IMG/VR virus record: IMGVR_UViG_3300028287_000374
Location: 1-28,143 of that record
Length of the DNA stretch: 28,143 nt
Source: a virus
Strand: one strand, 5' to 3'
Part shown: piece after piece, positions 5,695 through 13,414 of the stretch
How positions within the stretch are numbered: position 1 is the first letter of the stretch
Layout of the letters: the number at the start of each line of letters is the position of its first letter
Position numbers and translations under genes: made by a program
The notes under the pieces: model-generated
Database searches by the model: none
Told to the model about the DNA's origin: nothing
The model's input: the letters and a program-made list of their open reading frames with translations, nothing else

Positions 5695-7629
5695 TTAGTT
5701 AGACTTCTGGACTCGCATATACCATTCTACTAGTCGTTTAACTTGACGTTCTGTATAACCCTTTTCAGTCATACGTGAAACGAAATCATCATGCTTGCCT
5801 TGGTCATCTTTTGATTTCTTGCTACCGAATGAAATTACTGGAAGTAGTTCTTCTGTTCCTGCAAACATTTTGTTTTCGATAACTTCTTTCATCTTTTCAT
5901 ATGCTGTCCAAGGAGGGTTACTACCTTCATACTTTGTTCTCGCACGTAGAACCCAATTCACTACTTCATTTCTAAAGTCTTTTGGATTAGCAATACCAGC
6001 TGGCTTTTCAATCTTTTCTAATTCTTCATTAAGAATAGAACGGTCAAATAAGTTGCCAGTATCTGGGTCCTTGTAATCGATGTTCTGAATCCAATGATCT
6101 GCATAATCGATATAACGATCAAACAAGTTCTGTCCGTATTCATTATAGCTTTCTAAGTATGCTTTCTGAATTTCATTACCTACATCTTCTGCGTACTTAG
6201 GAGCGAGATAATCTTTGATATAGCCAATCAAACGTTCTTCTGTTTCTTCTGGAAACTGTTCACGCTTGATAGCATTCTCTAGTACGTGCATAAGATGTAC
6301 AGGATCTGCCGCAACTTCATTTGCATCATGATTGAATGTCTGAGACAAAATCTTAAATGCGAAACGTGTTGACATACCTGCCATACCTTCGTCTACTCCT
6401 GCTACGTCACGATACTCTTGCATCGTCTTTGCTTTAGGATCAACATCATGTAGGTTCTCACCGTTGTATACACGCATCTTTGCAGGAAGATTACTATTTG
6501 TATGTGTCTTTAGACGTGACAAAATAGAGAACTGTGCAAGCATATCTAGTGTATGTGGCGCGCAACGACTGTCATCAAGGCCAGATGATTTAAGCATCTT
6601 GTCATAGATAGATGTTTCTTCTGTAACACGTAGACAGTAAGGGACTTTAACGATGTATACACGATCCAAGAACGCTTCGTTGTTCTTGTTGTTTCTGAAT
6701 GCTTCCCATTCGCTTTCGTTAGAGTGTGCAACTACTACGCCGTTAAATGGGATTGCTGAGATACCCTCAGTACCCATATAGTTACCTTCTTGTGTCGCTG
6801 TTAATAGTGGGTGTAGAACTTTGATTGGTGCTTTAAACATCTCAACAAATTCCATCATGCCCTGGTTACCACGACATAGACCGCCTGAGAACGCATATGA
6901 ATCTGGATCATTCTGTGAGAAATACTCTAGCTTACGAATATCTGTTTTACCAACCAGTGATGAAATATCTTGATTGTTATCATCGCCCGGTTCTGTTTTC
7001 ATAATACCGATTTGTTTCAGTTTCGATGGATACATCTTTACTACTGAGAACTTAGAGATATCACCGTCATATTCTTCCAGGCGTTTGACTGCCCAAGGCG
7101 AAAGAAGACCAGATAAGTAACGCTTTGGAATGCCGTATTCAGTTTCCATATCATCACCAAAATCTTTTGGATCGAAAAGTCCTAGAGGCGTTTCATATAC
7201 TGGAGAGATTTCATCGCCAGCTTTTAGAACATACATAGGATGCTGTTCCATTAATTCTTTTAGTCGTTCTGCAAGAGAAGACTTACCACCACCAACTGGA
7301 CCAAGAAGATAAAGAACTTGCTTACGTTCTTCTAGTCCTTGTGCCGAATGACGAAAGTATGCTACTAGACGTTCTACTGCTTCTTCCATTCCAAAGAAAT
7401 CTTTAAACGCTGGGTAGACTTTGATTGTTCTATTTAAGAAGATACGACTTAGACGTTGGTCTGTGCTTGTATCTACTGTTTCTGGCTCACCGATTGCATT
7501 AAGCATTCGTTCTGGAGCAGTTGCGTATGCTAATTTATCTTTTTTGCACAACTTCAAATAGTCTTCTAACGACATTTCATCTTGTTGCTTACTAGCATAT
7601 ACTTTACTGAATTTTTTTAATACGCCCAT
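5695..7629 (-). CDS. prkA: PrkA family serine protein kinase / AAA+ protein (YeaG-like)
   Basis: A 644-aa protein, the same length as Escherichia coli YeaG. An N-terminal AAA-type PrkA domain carries Walker A GPVGGGKSS (110-118) after a conserved leader, FFGMEEAVERLV; the blocks GNQGMMEFVEMFK, LLTATQEGNY, FLDRVYIVKVPYCLRV and MSTRFAFKILS are typical of the family. The C-terminal PrkA domain, said to resemble protein kinases, is complete. Whether family members act as kinases or as AAA+ proteases is debated, so the reaction is left open. AGAGGAC lies 12 nt before the ATG. It heads the prkA-yeaH-spoVR unit, which has the same gene content as the bacterial stress locus. Nothing suggests decay. 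Confidence 0.95.
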   Translation of the reverse strand: MGVLKKFSKVYASKQQDEMSLEDYLKLCKKDKLAYATAPERMLNAIGEPETVDTSTDQRLSRIFLNRTIKVYPAFKDFFGMEEAVERLVAYFRHSAQGLEERKQVLYLLGPVGGGKSSLAERLKELMEQHPMYVLKAGDEISPVYETPLGLFDPKDFGDDMETEYGIPKRYLSGLLSPWAVKRLEEYDGDISKFSVVKMYPSKLKQIGIMKTEPGDDNNQDISSLVGKTDIRKLEYFSQNDPDSYAFSGGLCRGNQGMMEFVEMFKAPIKVLHPLLTATQEGNYMGTEGISAIPFNGVVVAHSNESEWEAFRNNKNNEAFLDRVYIVKVPYCLRVTEETSIYDKMLKSSGLDDSRCAPHTLDMLAQFSILSRLKTHTNSNLPAKMRVYNGENLHDVDPKAKTMQEYRDVAGVDEGMAGMSTRFAFKILSQTFNHDANEVAADPVHLMHVLENAIKREQFPEETEERLIGYIKDYLAPKYAEDVGNEIQKAYLESYNEYGQNLFDRYIDYADHWIQNIDYKDPDTGNLFDRSILNEELEKIEKPAGIANPKDFRNEVVNWVLRARTKYEGSNPPWTAYEKMKEVIENKMFAGTEELLPVISFGSKKSKDDQGKHDDFVSRMTEKGYTERQVKRLVEWYMRVQKSN

Positions 7630-7669
7630 ATTAATTACTGTCCTCTGTTATTATATTCATATGTAACTA

Positions 7670-7677
7670 TACTTATC
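7670..7677 (-). promoter_or_regulatory. Possible degenerate late promoter before prkA
   Basis: GATAAGTA on the minus strand differs by one base from the GATAAATA late motif seen before structural genes, and lies 40 nt before the prkA ATG. A TATAAT without a good -35 box also occurs in this gap. prkA may equally be read through from the promoter at 8541-8569. Confidence 0.3.
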
Positions 7678-7679
7678 AT

Positions 7680-8522
7680 TTAAGTTGTGGTGAAGATATT
7701 ACCAACACTACCACTGAACGTGAAGTGTCCTATGTGATCTAGATTGATACATGGATCTAACCATACTTCACCACCAATAGCTTGCCAACGTCTACAGAAA
7801 GCATAGTCTTCTGATAGATAACGCTTAGTCTCCTCTTCGTGCATACAATCAAAGAATAGATACGTCCACTTAGCAAATTCTTCATCTAACAATAAATCAT
7901 TGTTGAAGTATAACTCAGGATATGCCGCAATCATTTTCATAATGACTTCGCGTTTAATTAGCATAAATCCTGTTGCAGCATCTTTTAGTTTTACAAGTCC
8001 ATCTTCTGTGCGAATTGTTCCTTGTTCAGACTTATCAAAGTTCCATTCAAAATTTAGAGCATAGTTAGATGCGAGTCGTTGTAGATCATGCATTGTTACA
8101 GAATCATTATCAGATGCGGCTTTAGTCATTTTGTCCCAATTCAAATCTTTCTTTGGGTATGCACCAACAATAATATCTTTGTCATGTTGTAACATATGAA
8201 GAATATCAATAGGATCAAAGTTAATATCAGCATCGATAAACATTAGATGTGTTGCTTGCGGATTTGCCATCATGTAAGCAACCATATGACACCTCGCACG
8301 TGAGATAAGAGACTCGTTTGCTGATGTTGTTACTGAATAGGGAATTTCATGCTTCGTATAAAGCATATGTGCTTTAGACCATGAACGAAAGAATGGCTCT
8401 GTTACCTGTCCGCCGTAGCATGGAGTACAATAATGTACATGTGTTTTTTTGATAAATTCTAAATCAATGTCTTTACGGTGCTTCCGAAGACTTTCAATTA
8501 TGTCACTCAACTGTGTATCCAC
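7680..8522 (-). CDS. GT-A fold glycosyltransferase
   Basis: A 280-aa protein beginning HVHYCTPCYGG, then SVTTSANESLISRARCHMVAYM and HLMFIDADINF, where DAD (97-99) is the metal- and nucleotide-sugar-binding DxD motif of GT-A enzymes. The C-terminal block YLSEDYAFCRRW gives the conserved acidic EDY region expected of the catalytic base. This arrangement is frequent in phage and bacterial glycosyltransferases of the Anp1/GT2-like kind. The start is GTG (8520-8522): no ATG lies upstream in frame before the promoter, and the predicted leader is only 12 nt with no clear ribosome site. It may modify DNA, virion or cell-surface glycans, possibly with the epimerase at 225-1139 (inference). Confidence 0.85.
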   Translation of the reverse strand: MDTQLSDIIESLRKHRKDIDLEFIKKTHVHYCTPCYGGQVTEPFFRSWSKAHMLYTKHEIPYSVTTSANESLISRARCHMVAYMMANPQATHLMFIDADINFDPIDILHMLQHDKDIIVGAYPKKDLNWDKMTKAASDNDSVTMHDLQRLASNYALNFEWNFDKSEQGTIRTEDGLVKLKDAATGFMLIKREVIMKMIAAYPELYFNNDLLLDEEFAKWTYLFFDCMHEEETKRYLSEDYAFCRRWQAIGGEVWLDPCINLDHIGHFTFSGSVGNIFTTT

Positions 8523-8540
8523 TTCTTGTTACTTAGATTT

Positions 8541-8569
8541 ATAATACTATAATTAGGCACCTAAGTCAA
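8541..8569 (-). promoter_or_regulatory. Sigma70-type promoter before the glycosyltransferase gene
   Basis: Minus strand: TTGACT (8569-8564), 17-bp spacer, TATTAT (8546-8541); predicted start near 8534, 12 nt before the GTG codon. It could also drive prkA-yeaH-spoVR downstream, since no terminator is visible between them. Confidence 0.6.
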
Positions 8570-8573
8570 GGAT

Positions 8574-9257
8574 TTATTTTGAAGATTTCTGATCTGCTAT
8601 CCACTTTTTAGCTCTACGGTCGCTTGGTGTAGACATTAAGAATTTGTCAATAGCTCTATCAACTTCTAAGAAGTTTGCTTTGCGGTCTGGATCTTCAAGA
8701 CCACCACTATTATCTACAATGTGAAAGTTTCCTGCACCAAAAAGCTGTTGAAACTTCATAAGATTTTGCTGAACTATTTGCCACATCTTAGTTACTTGCT
8801 CTTTAGGAAGACTTCTAGCTCTTGCTGAATTACGATCCTGTGCTACATCTTCACTTGTATTAACAAATAACATCATAGTTTCATAACCTAATGATTTTAA
8901 TTGTTCACTCGCTTTTTGTACCTTCGCTACGTCTTTTCCGGTACCATCGATAATAAGTCCTAGACGGCCTTCAATATGAGATGCTTCTTTATTTTTTGTA
9001 ATCTGCTTCGCACGATTGCGAATTTCTTGACCTTCATCTGAATAGATATTGTCAGGTGTTAATTCTTTGCCTGCTTTCCCCATCATGTATTCATAGACAT
9101 CATCTGAATTTACTGTACGTAGTCCGGTGCCACGTAGCATCTTATTAGCTACGAATGATTTGCCACTACCTGGACCACCAGCTAAAAATACTGCTTTGAA
9201 GATATGAGGGTCATTGACCCCCTCTTCTACTGGTTTGATGATTTCATTTACATGCAT
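8574..9257 (-). CDS. P-loop kinase, zeta-toxin / polynucleotide-kinase-like
   Basis: A 227-aa protein with Walker A GGPGSGKS (27-34) after the strand AVFLAG, followed by VNSDDVYEYM, where the Asp pair sits at the position of the catalytic base in AAA_33/zeta-type kinases, and LGLIIDGTGKD as second strand. ARARSLPKEQV supplies the Arg-rich lid. Such kinases phosphorylate nucleotide or nucleoside-sugar substrates; close relatives are common in T4-like marine phages with unproven substrates. A late promoter lies 29 nt upstream and GGAG serves as ribosome site, so it is probably expressed late. The substrate cannot be told from the sequence. Confidence 0.82.
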   Translation of the reverse strand: MHVNEIIKPVEEGVNDPHIFKAVFLAGGPGSGKSFVANKMLRGTGLRTVNSDDVYEYMMGKAGKELTPDNIYSDEGQEIRNRAKQITKNKEASHIEGRLGLIIDGTGKDVAKVQKASEQLKSLGYETMMLFVNTSEDVAQDRNSARARSLPKEQVTKMWQIVQQNLMKFQQLFGAGNFHIVDNSGGLEDPDRKANFLEVDRAIDKFLMSTPSDRRAKKWIADQKSSK

Positions 9258-9286
9258 TTATATTCACTCCAAGAATTTATTATATG

Positions 9287-9294
9287 TATTTATC
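9287..9294 (-). promoter_or_regulatory. T4-type late promoter GATAAATA
   Basis: GATAAATAC on the minus strand, 29 nt before the kinase ATG (9257), overlapping the stop codon of the upstream structural gene. It matches seven other copies in the window and resembles the T4 late consensus TATAAATA. Confidence 0.75.
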
Positions 9295-11068
9295 TTGGTC
9301 CGTTATAAATTACTTGAGAACGAATTGAGTTCCAACTTCTTTGTATCGTATCCAACTCTCGTTTAAACTTTTCTCTACGAGTGTGTGATCCATTGAGATA
9401 TCTATCAACATAGATGTCTCTTGCTGTTAGTTCTTTGTCAGGATCTCGACTACCAGTATTGCTCTTATATGACAATGAAACCTTGACAGCGTTCATATGC
9501 GCTTTTGTTCTTCGAATAATTTTTCTTGCATTATCTACTAGATTTTTCGACTCATCTTTTAGTGCTGTATTTGGAAAATGTGCAGTATCTAATACTCTAT
9601 CAATTTCACTTCTGATCATAGCGGTATCTGAACGTAGCTTCAAGAAGTCTGTTAAGTAATTCTTTTTCCATGTTGCAAATACCTCAGATTCAAACTCACG
9701 TGTTGATGTTGGAGTTGGTATTTCATTATCACTTTTAGGTGTAGCTCCCTTACTATCAAGCCTACTACTAGGCGAAGATCCGGTTTCTGGTAATTTAGTT
9801 ACGATGCTGTTCCCACTCTGCGTTTCAGTAGATGTAAACTTTTCATCAGTGTTGAATATACTAGAAAAATCTGGCTCAATATCGTGCAAGTATGAGTCAA
9901 ATGGCGAATATAATTTAGCAGCCGCGGTCATAGGAGACTGTGGGACACCTGCCGCGATTGCCGCTGCATTTTTAGCTTCTTCTACTACGGTATTTACTTC
10001 ATCTGCATTTGCTCTAGGATCTAGTTCAGTTGCAATATTAGAAACTACGTTAGTTACTGGAGAAATCATGTTCTGTGCGGCTGATTTAAGTTCAGGAGAT
10101 CCGGTGTTTAACAGCACTGCTAGTTTGCATGGATCTAATGTTGCAGCTGCTAGTGCAAGAGCCGCTAACTTTGCAGCGATACTGGCTGCCATACTTGTCA
10201 GGTTTGCTATTTCACTTGTTATCTGATTTGCCAATGCGGCGATGCCATTCATCATAGACTTTGCAATATTACCAATCTGATTGAATACATCTTTGATACT
10301 CTGTGGTATCATATCTGATATTGCGTCAACGATTGAGGAAATACCACCCGTAATTGCGCCGATGATACCTGCTGTAATATCATTTATTGCACCAATTACC
10401 GGACCTAATAACTCTTTCACTTTATCTAGACCAGCATCCATGAAGTCCATTATACCGTCAAATGCGCCTGACATAATTCCCATCAGTTCATTAAACAAAC
10501 TACAACTATCCGCCTGTTCGCCGAACTGCTGGTTCATATCAGCTAGTGAACTCGCTTGTTCTAATGTCTGTGGCAAGTTAGTAATCTGAGAATTTGTATG
10601 ATTTTGTAAACTACTATACATAGGTATTGCTGCACCTGATAACCCGGCGACGAGTAGCATATTACTGAAATCGACACCCAATGCAGATGACAATCCTGCT
10701 AGTAGCAATGATGTTTCAGTTGAGGATAATCCTGCATTTGAAAATGCACTTGACAATGCTGCCATCGCTAATACACCTGGACTTGTTGCGAAATTTGTAA
10801 AAGCATTTATACTTGATGTAGAACGTGCATCGTATGGATTAGTGAAGTTGTTTGCACTAATTTCACTACTAAAAACTTGTAATGCTTGCGTTCTATTATA
10901 ATGTGATTGACGTGCTTGTAATTCTGCAAGTTGTTCAGGCGTCAAATCTGTAGAACTTACACCATCATAATATTCAGCAGGAGTATTAGTTTCTGCTAAT
11001 GTTACAGCGCCGCCGCCATTTCTAATCCATTCTTGGTATAATCTTTCGAATTCTGCTTCACTTGACAT
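9290..11068 (-). CDS. Large baseplate/tail-associated structural protein (inferred)
   Basis: A 592-aa protein directly after the PAAR tip gene in a late operon. The N-terminal 30 residues are helical and acidic; residues about 95-170 are Ala/Ser/Leu-rich; residues about 195-315 are a long low-complexity run of Gly/Ala/Ile helices (GPVIGAINDITAGIIGAITG and onward) that looks like glycine-zipper or tape-measure-like packing; the C-terminal 150 residues are charged and helical with many Arg. I recognise no named domain. Position 4 nt after PAAR suggests a baseplate, spike-associated or membrane-penetrating component. A lysis or effector role is possible but unsupported. The start has a GGATAAGAG ribosome site. 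Confidence 0.7.
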   Translation of the reverse strand: MSSEAEFERLYQEWIRNGGGAVTLAETNTPAEYYDGVSSTDLTPEQLAELQARQSHYNRTQALQVFSSEISANNFTNPYDARSTSSINAFTNFATSPGVLAMAALSSAFSNAGLSSTETSLLLAGLSSALGVDFSNMLLVAGLSGAAIPMYSSLQNHTNSQITNLPQTLEQASSLADMNQQFGEQADSCSLFNELMGIMSGAFDGIMDFMDAGLDKVKELLGPVIGAINDITAGIIGAITGGISSIVDAISDMIPQSIKDVFNQIGNIAKSMMNGIAALANQITSEIANLTSMAASIAAKLAALALAAATLDPCKLAVLLNTGSPELKSAAQNMISPVTNVVSNIATELDPRANADEVNTVVEEAKNAAAIAAGVPQSPMTAAAKLYSPFDSYLHDIEPDFSSIFNTDEKFTSTETQSGNSIVTKLPETGSSPSSRLDSKGATPKSDNEIPTPTSTREFESEVFATWKKNYLTDFLKLRSDTAMIRSEIDRVLDTAHFPNTALKDESKNLVDNARKIIRRTKAHMNAVKVSLSYKSNTGSRDPDKELTARDIYVDRYLNGSHTRREKFKRELDTIQRSWNSIRSQVIYNGPR

Positions 11069-11072
11069 ACTC

Positions 11073-11378
11073 TTATCCGTTCACTATCACATTACTACTA
11101 CCAGATGCTACTCTGATGCCACAAGAAAACGCATCGCCCACTCTACCAAGAGGTTTACCATTGACTAATACGTTAGGCGAACCTTGTCGTAGTGGCGTAA
11201 CATGTGGCACACAAGATGGCGGAGAACCTCGCGGAATGCCATGTGGGGTATCACTATCTCCAACTCTGAATGCTTGTAATCCATTAATGATTACATTGCT
11301 TGAGCCGCTGGAACATTTGCCCGGTCCACATGGTGGGTGATTAGTTGTACTATCTGTTGTTCTAGCGGCGCTTGGCAT
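11073..11378 (-). CDS. PAAR-domain tail-spike tip protein
   Basis: A 101-aa protein made of PAAR-type repeats: PSAARTTDSTTNHPPCGPGKC at the N-terminus, SSNVIINGLQAFRVGDSDTPHG, a PPSCVPHVTPLRQGSPNVLVNGKPLGRVGDAFSCGI middle and a final SSNVIVNG. The spaced His and Cys residues are those that bind metal at the sharpened tip in PAAR proteins. In contractile tails the protein caps the spike trimer and pierces the outer membrane (T4 gp5.4 is the counterpart). The start overlaps the stop of the Sm-like gene as TAATG. Length and repeats are normal for a stand-alone PAAR protein. Confidence 0.92.
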   Translation of the reverse strand: MPSAARTTDSTTNHPPCGPGKCSSGSSNVIINGLQAFRVGDSDTPHGIPRGSPPSCVPHVTPLRQGSPNVLVNGKPLGRVGDAFSCGIRVASGSSNVIVNG

Positions 11379-11689
11379 TATGTAATTAATCCTGATTTTT
11401 CTGGGACGACAAGACCAGATGTTGCTGCTCTATATGCGTCTGATGTTTCTTTATTCGTTTTTAACACTGCAACAACTTTAGTTGCTTTGATATTGACTTC
11501 GCCTTCACTATCTCCGGTAATAGTAAAGTTCTGAAATGCGGCGCCTTGAGGTCCAATTGCAATAGTAAGTGGGCGGGCAAGTGTAATGTACGCATCATCT
11601 TCTTTTACTAGTTTGCCTAATACTTCTTGTCCACTCATTAATGAAAGTGTTACGATATCGTTTGTGTTATATTTCTTTTCAATTAGCAT
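11378..11689 (-). CDS. Sm/LSm-like small protein
   Basis: A 103-aa protein whose N-terminal half (NDIVTLSLMSGQEVLGKLVK, then DDAYITLARPLTI) follows the Sm1 pattern of a bent beta-sheet: V-x-L-x-L-x-(S/N)-G-x-(E/V)-(V/L)-x-G-x-(L/V), then a strand with an aliphatic-x-L-x-(N/R)-P-L. Similar proteins occur in T4-like marine phages as conserved genes of unknown function. The C-terminal part is Thr/Lys rich. It starts 11 nt inside the radical SAM gene and is coupled to PAAR. RNA binding is a family possibility, not shown; a structural role is equally possible given the operon. Confidence 0.55.
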   Translation of the reverse strand: MLIEKKYNTNDIVTLSLMSGQEVLGKLVKEDDAYITLARPLTIAIGPQGAAFQNFTITGDSEGEVNIKATKVVAVLKTNKETSDAYRAATSGLVVPEKSGLIT

Positions 11690-12971
11690 TTTTGCCCTCT
11701 GTTAATAATTTCCACCATTCCGGTTCTATTTTTTTATAATTCATCATCTTCTTGTTTGCAAGAAAATAATTTCGTTCTTGTAGTTTAAGTCTATCAACGA
11801 ACTTACCATTTTCATGTATTACTTCTTTATCATTGAGTACAGTGTCCATAGAGTTAATAATAAGATTTAGATTACTATATGCCCTTTCACTTATATCACT
11901 TGTATTTATTACTTTATTAAGTCTGTGCTTAATTATCGGCTTAATATCCGTCGGAATATTAGCAACTGAAAGCCATTTAGGTGATGTTACCATATTTACT
12001 GCCCATGTATCTAATATATTTGGATCATTAAATGATTTTAAATAGTCAATCATAAGTCCCATACTGTAAACATTTAATATACTAACTGTAGTAGCTATAC
12101 TACACCTGTTACTAATACCTGGTAATTCATTTCTCTCATTGAAATAATCAATATATTCTCTTATATTACGTTGCTGTTCTTCCCATACTGATCCAGTTCG
12201 CATGTATTCGCCAAGTTCACCAATAGCATCAATACTGAATGATATGTTAATTGATGGGAATTCATTCCATAACTGTCTAATCTCATCAGTAAGTCTTATA
12301 GTTGCATTAGTTACATATGATATAGACGGTCTAATATTATTTTTTATTAACCATCTTAGATAGTCATAGTGTTCTTGTATTAATAATGGTTCACCGCCCG
12401 TAAACTGTATATATTCTAAATCATGTGATACATCATGTAGTCCGTTCCAAAACGTTTCATCGTGTATCCAGTCTGATCCTAACTGTCGTTTTCTTATCCA
12501 ATCTTTATCTAAAGTTTCAAACATCAATAAAGAATCTTCTTTAAGTAATTTGTTTGAACTCTGAGAAGAGCAACTTCTACATGCAAGATTACACTTTGCT
12601 CCCAATTTAAGTTCAAAAGACTTCAATGTGTGATTATCTTTAGTAACTTTTATATCTTTAAAGTGTTCATTGGCCCACATCCGATGTGAGAAGGCACTAT
12701 TCTTCTCATACATGTAGCAGTTTTTGCAACCAGGAGATGGAATATTATTTAATGAGTTATATCGAAGTTGTTTCCATTCTTCGTGTTCATTAAAAATTTC
12801 TGTTATAGGCAAGTCTTGATGTTTTGGCACCAATGAACCGTCTATCTCTTTGCCCAGTACAGGAGACGTTCGCCAATTGTAATTACAACATGCAATTGTA
12901 TGCCCACGTGCAGTTAAATTCAAATGAGAGTGTGGTAAAATACAAAAATATTTGCCACTCTTATCAGCCAT
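11679..12971 (-). CDS. Radical SAM enzyme with N-terminal Cys-rich twitch/SPASM-like region
   Basis: A 430-aa protein. The radical SAM motif CNLACRSC (C127, C131, C134, CX3CX2C) binds the 4Fe-4S cluster and GGEP (192-195) contacts SAM. The N-terminal region carries C10, C28, C29 and the pair C82/C85 in GCKNCYMYEK, as in twitch/SPASM-type proteins that hold a second cluster, here before the core rather than after it. These enzymes do radical chemistry, often on peptides or proteins. It overlaps the 149-aa gene by 8 nt and the Sm-like gene by 11 nt, so it is made together with fibre and spike proteins. The substrate is unknown; a virion protein or the 149-aa neighbour is a guess. Confidence 0.88.
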   Translation of the reverse strand: MADKSGKYFCILPHSHLNLTARGHTIACCNYNWRTSPVLGKEIDGSLVPKHQDLPITEIFNEHEEWKQLRYNSLNNIPSPGCKNCYMYEKNSAFSHRMWANEHFKDIKVTKDNHTLKSFELKLGAKCNLACRSCSSQSSNKLLKEDSLLMFETLDKDWIRKRQLGSDWIHDETFWNGLHDVSHDLEYIQFTGGEPLLIQEHYDYLRWLIKNNIRPSISYVTNATIRLTDEIRQLWNEFPSINISFSIDAIGELGEYMRTGSVWEEQQRNIREYIDYFNERNELPGISNRCSIATTVSILNVYSMGLMIDYLKSFNDPNILDTWAVNMVTSPKWLSVANIPTDIKPIIKHRLNKVINTSDISERAYSNLNLIINSMDTVLNDKEVIHENGKFVDRLKLQERNYFLANKKMMNYKKIEPEWWKLLTEGKNAN

Positions 12972-13413
12972 TTGAATTTCTTTCTTTTACCAAACTAATA
13001 ATTTTATTGGCATCATGTCTTGTTAATATATCTAAATCATCTTTTATAAGTTCAAACTTATCTAGTTTACCAGTTATTCTGTTTAAAATATAACCATCTA
13101 CATAGCATACTAGATACATATCGCCTTCCGATAGGTCATGTATTAACCATACTTCTGGATTCAAATCAGGACGGGCATGATGGATAGTATAAAAACATCC
13201 CAATCCATTGCCGCTGTTTGTGTAAAATTCTTCTGTGATATATTCCCAAACATCTGGCCACGATGCAGGTCTATCATAATCAAAGCCATGCCGACTGTAA
13301 TCTAATTTCTTCCAGAAGTCCATTGCTTTTTGCAAATTCTTTTCAGAAAAGTCTTCTTTTAGATTTAGTCTTGTTTGTCGCCATTCATATAAAAGATTAG
13401 CTGTGTCTGTCAT
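12964..13413 (-). CDS. Hypothetical protein coupled to the radical SAM gene
   Basis: A 149-aa soluble, acidic and aromatic protein with no signal peptide. Notable stretches are ASWPDVWEYITEEFY, GLGCFYTIHHARPD and GDMYLVCYVDGYILNRITGK, reading as an alpha-beta fold with a conserved-looking Cys-Phe-Tyr and His-His centre. I recognise no family. Its start is 1 nt after the fibre gene and its end overlaps the radical SAM start by 8 nt. It could be a partner, carrier or substrate-recognition subunit for that enzyme, or simply a tail chaperone; none is shown. Confidence 0.65.
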   Translation of the reverse strand: MTDTANLLYEWRQTRLNLKEDFSEKNLQKAMDFWKKLDYSRHGFDYDRPASWPDVWEYITEEFYTNSGNGLGCFYTIHHARPDLNPEVWLIHDLSEGDMYLVCYVDGYILNRITGKLDKFELIKDDLDILTRHDANKIISLVKERNSNG

Positions 13414-13414
13414 A

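Noticed and set aside
9804-10226. 140-codon plus-strand frame over the large baseplate-like gene
   Set aside because: Arises from the Ala/Gly-rich codons of the gene on the other strand; no ribosome site or promoter.
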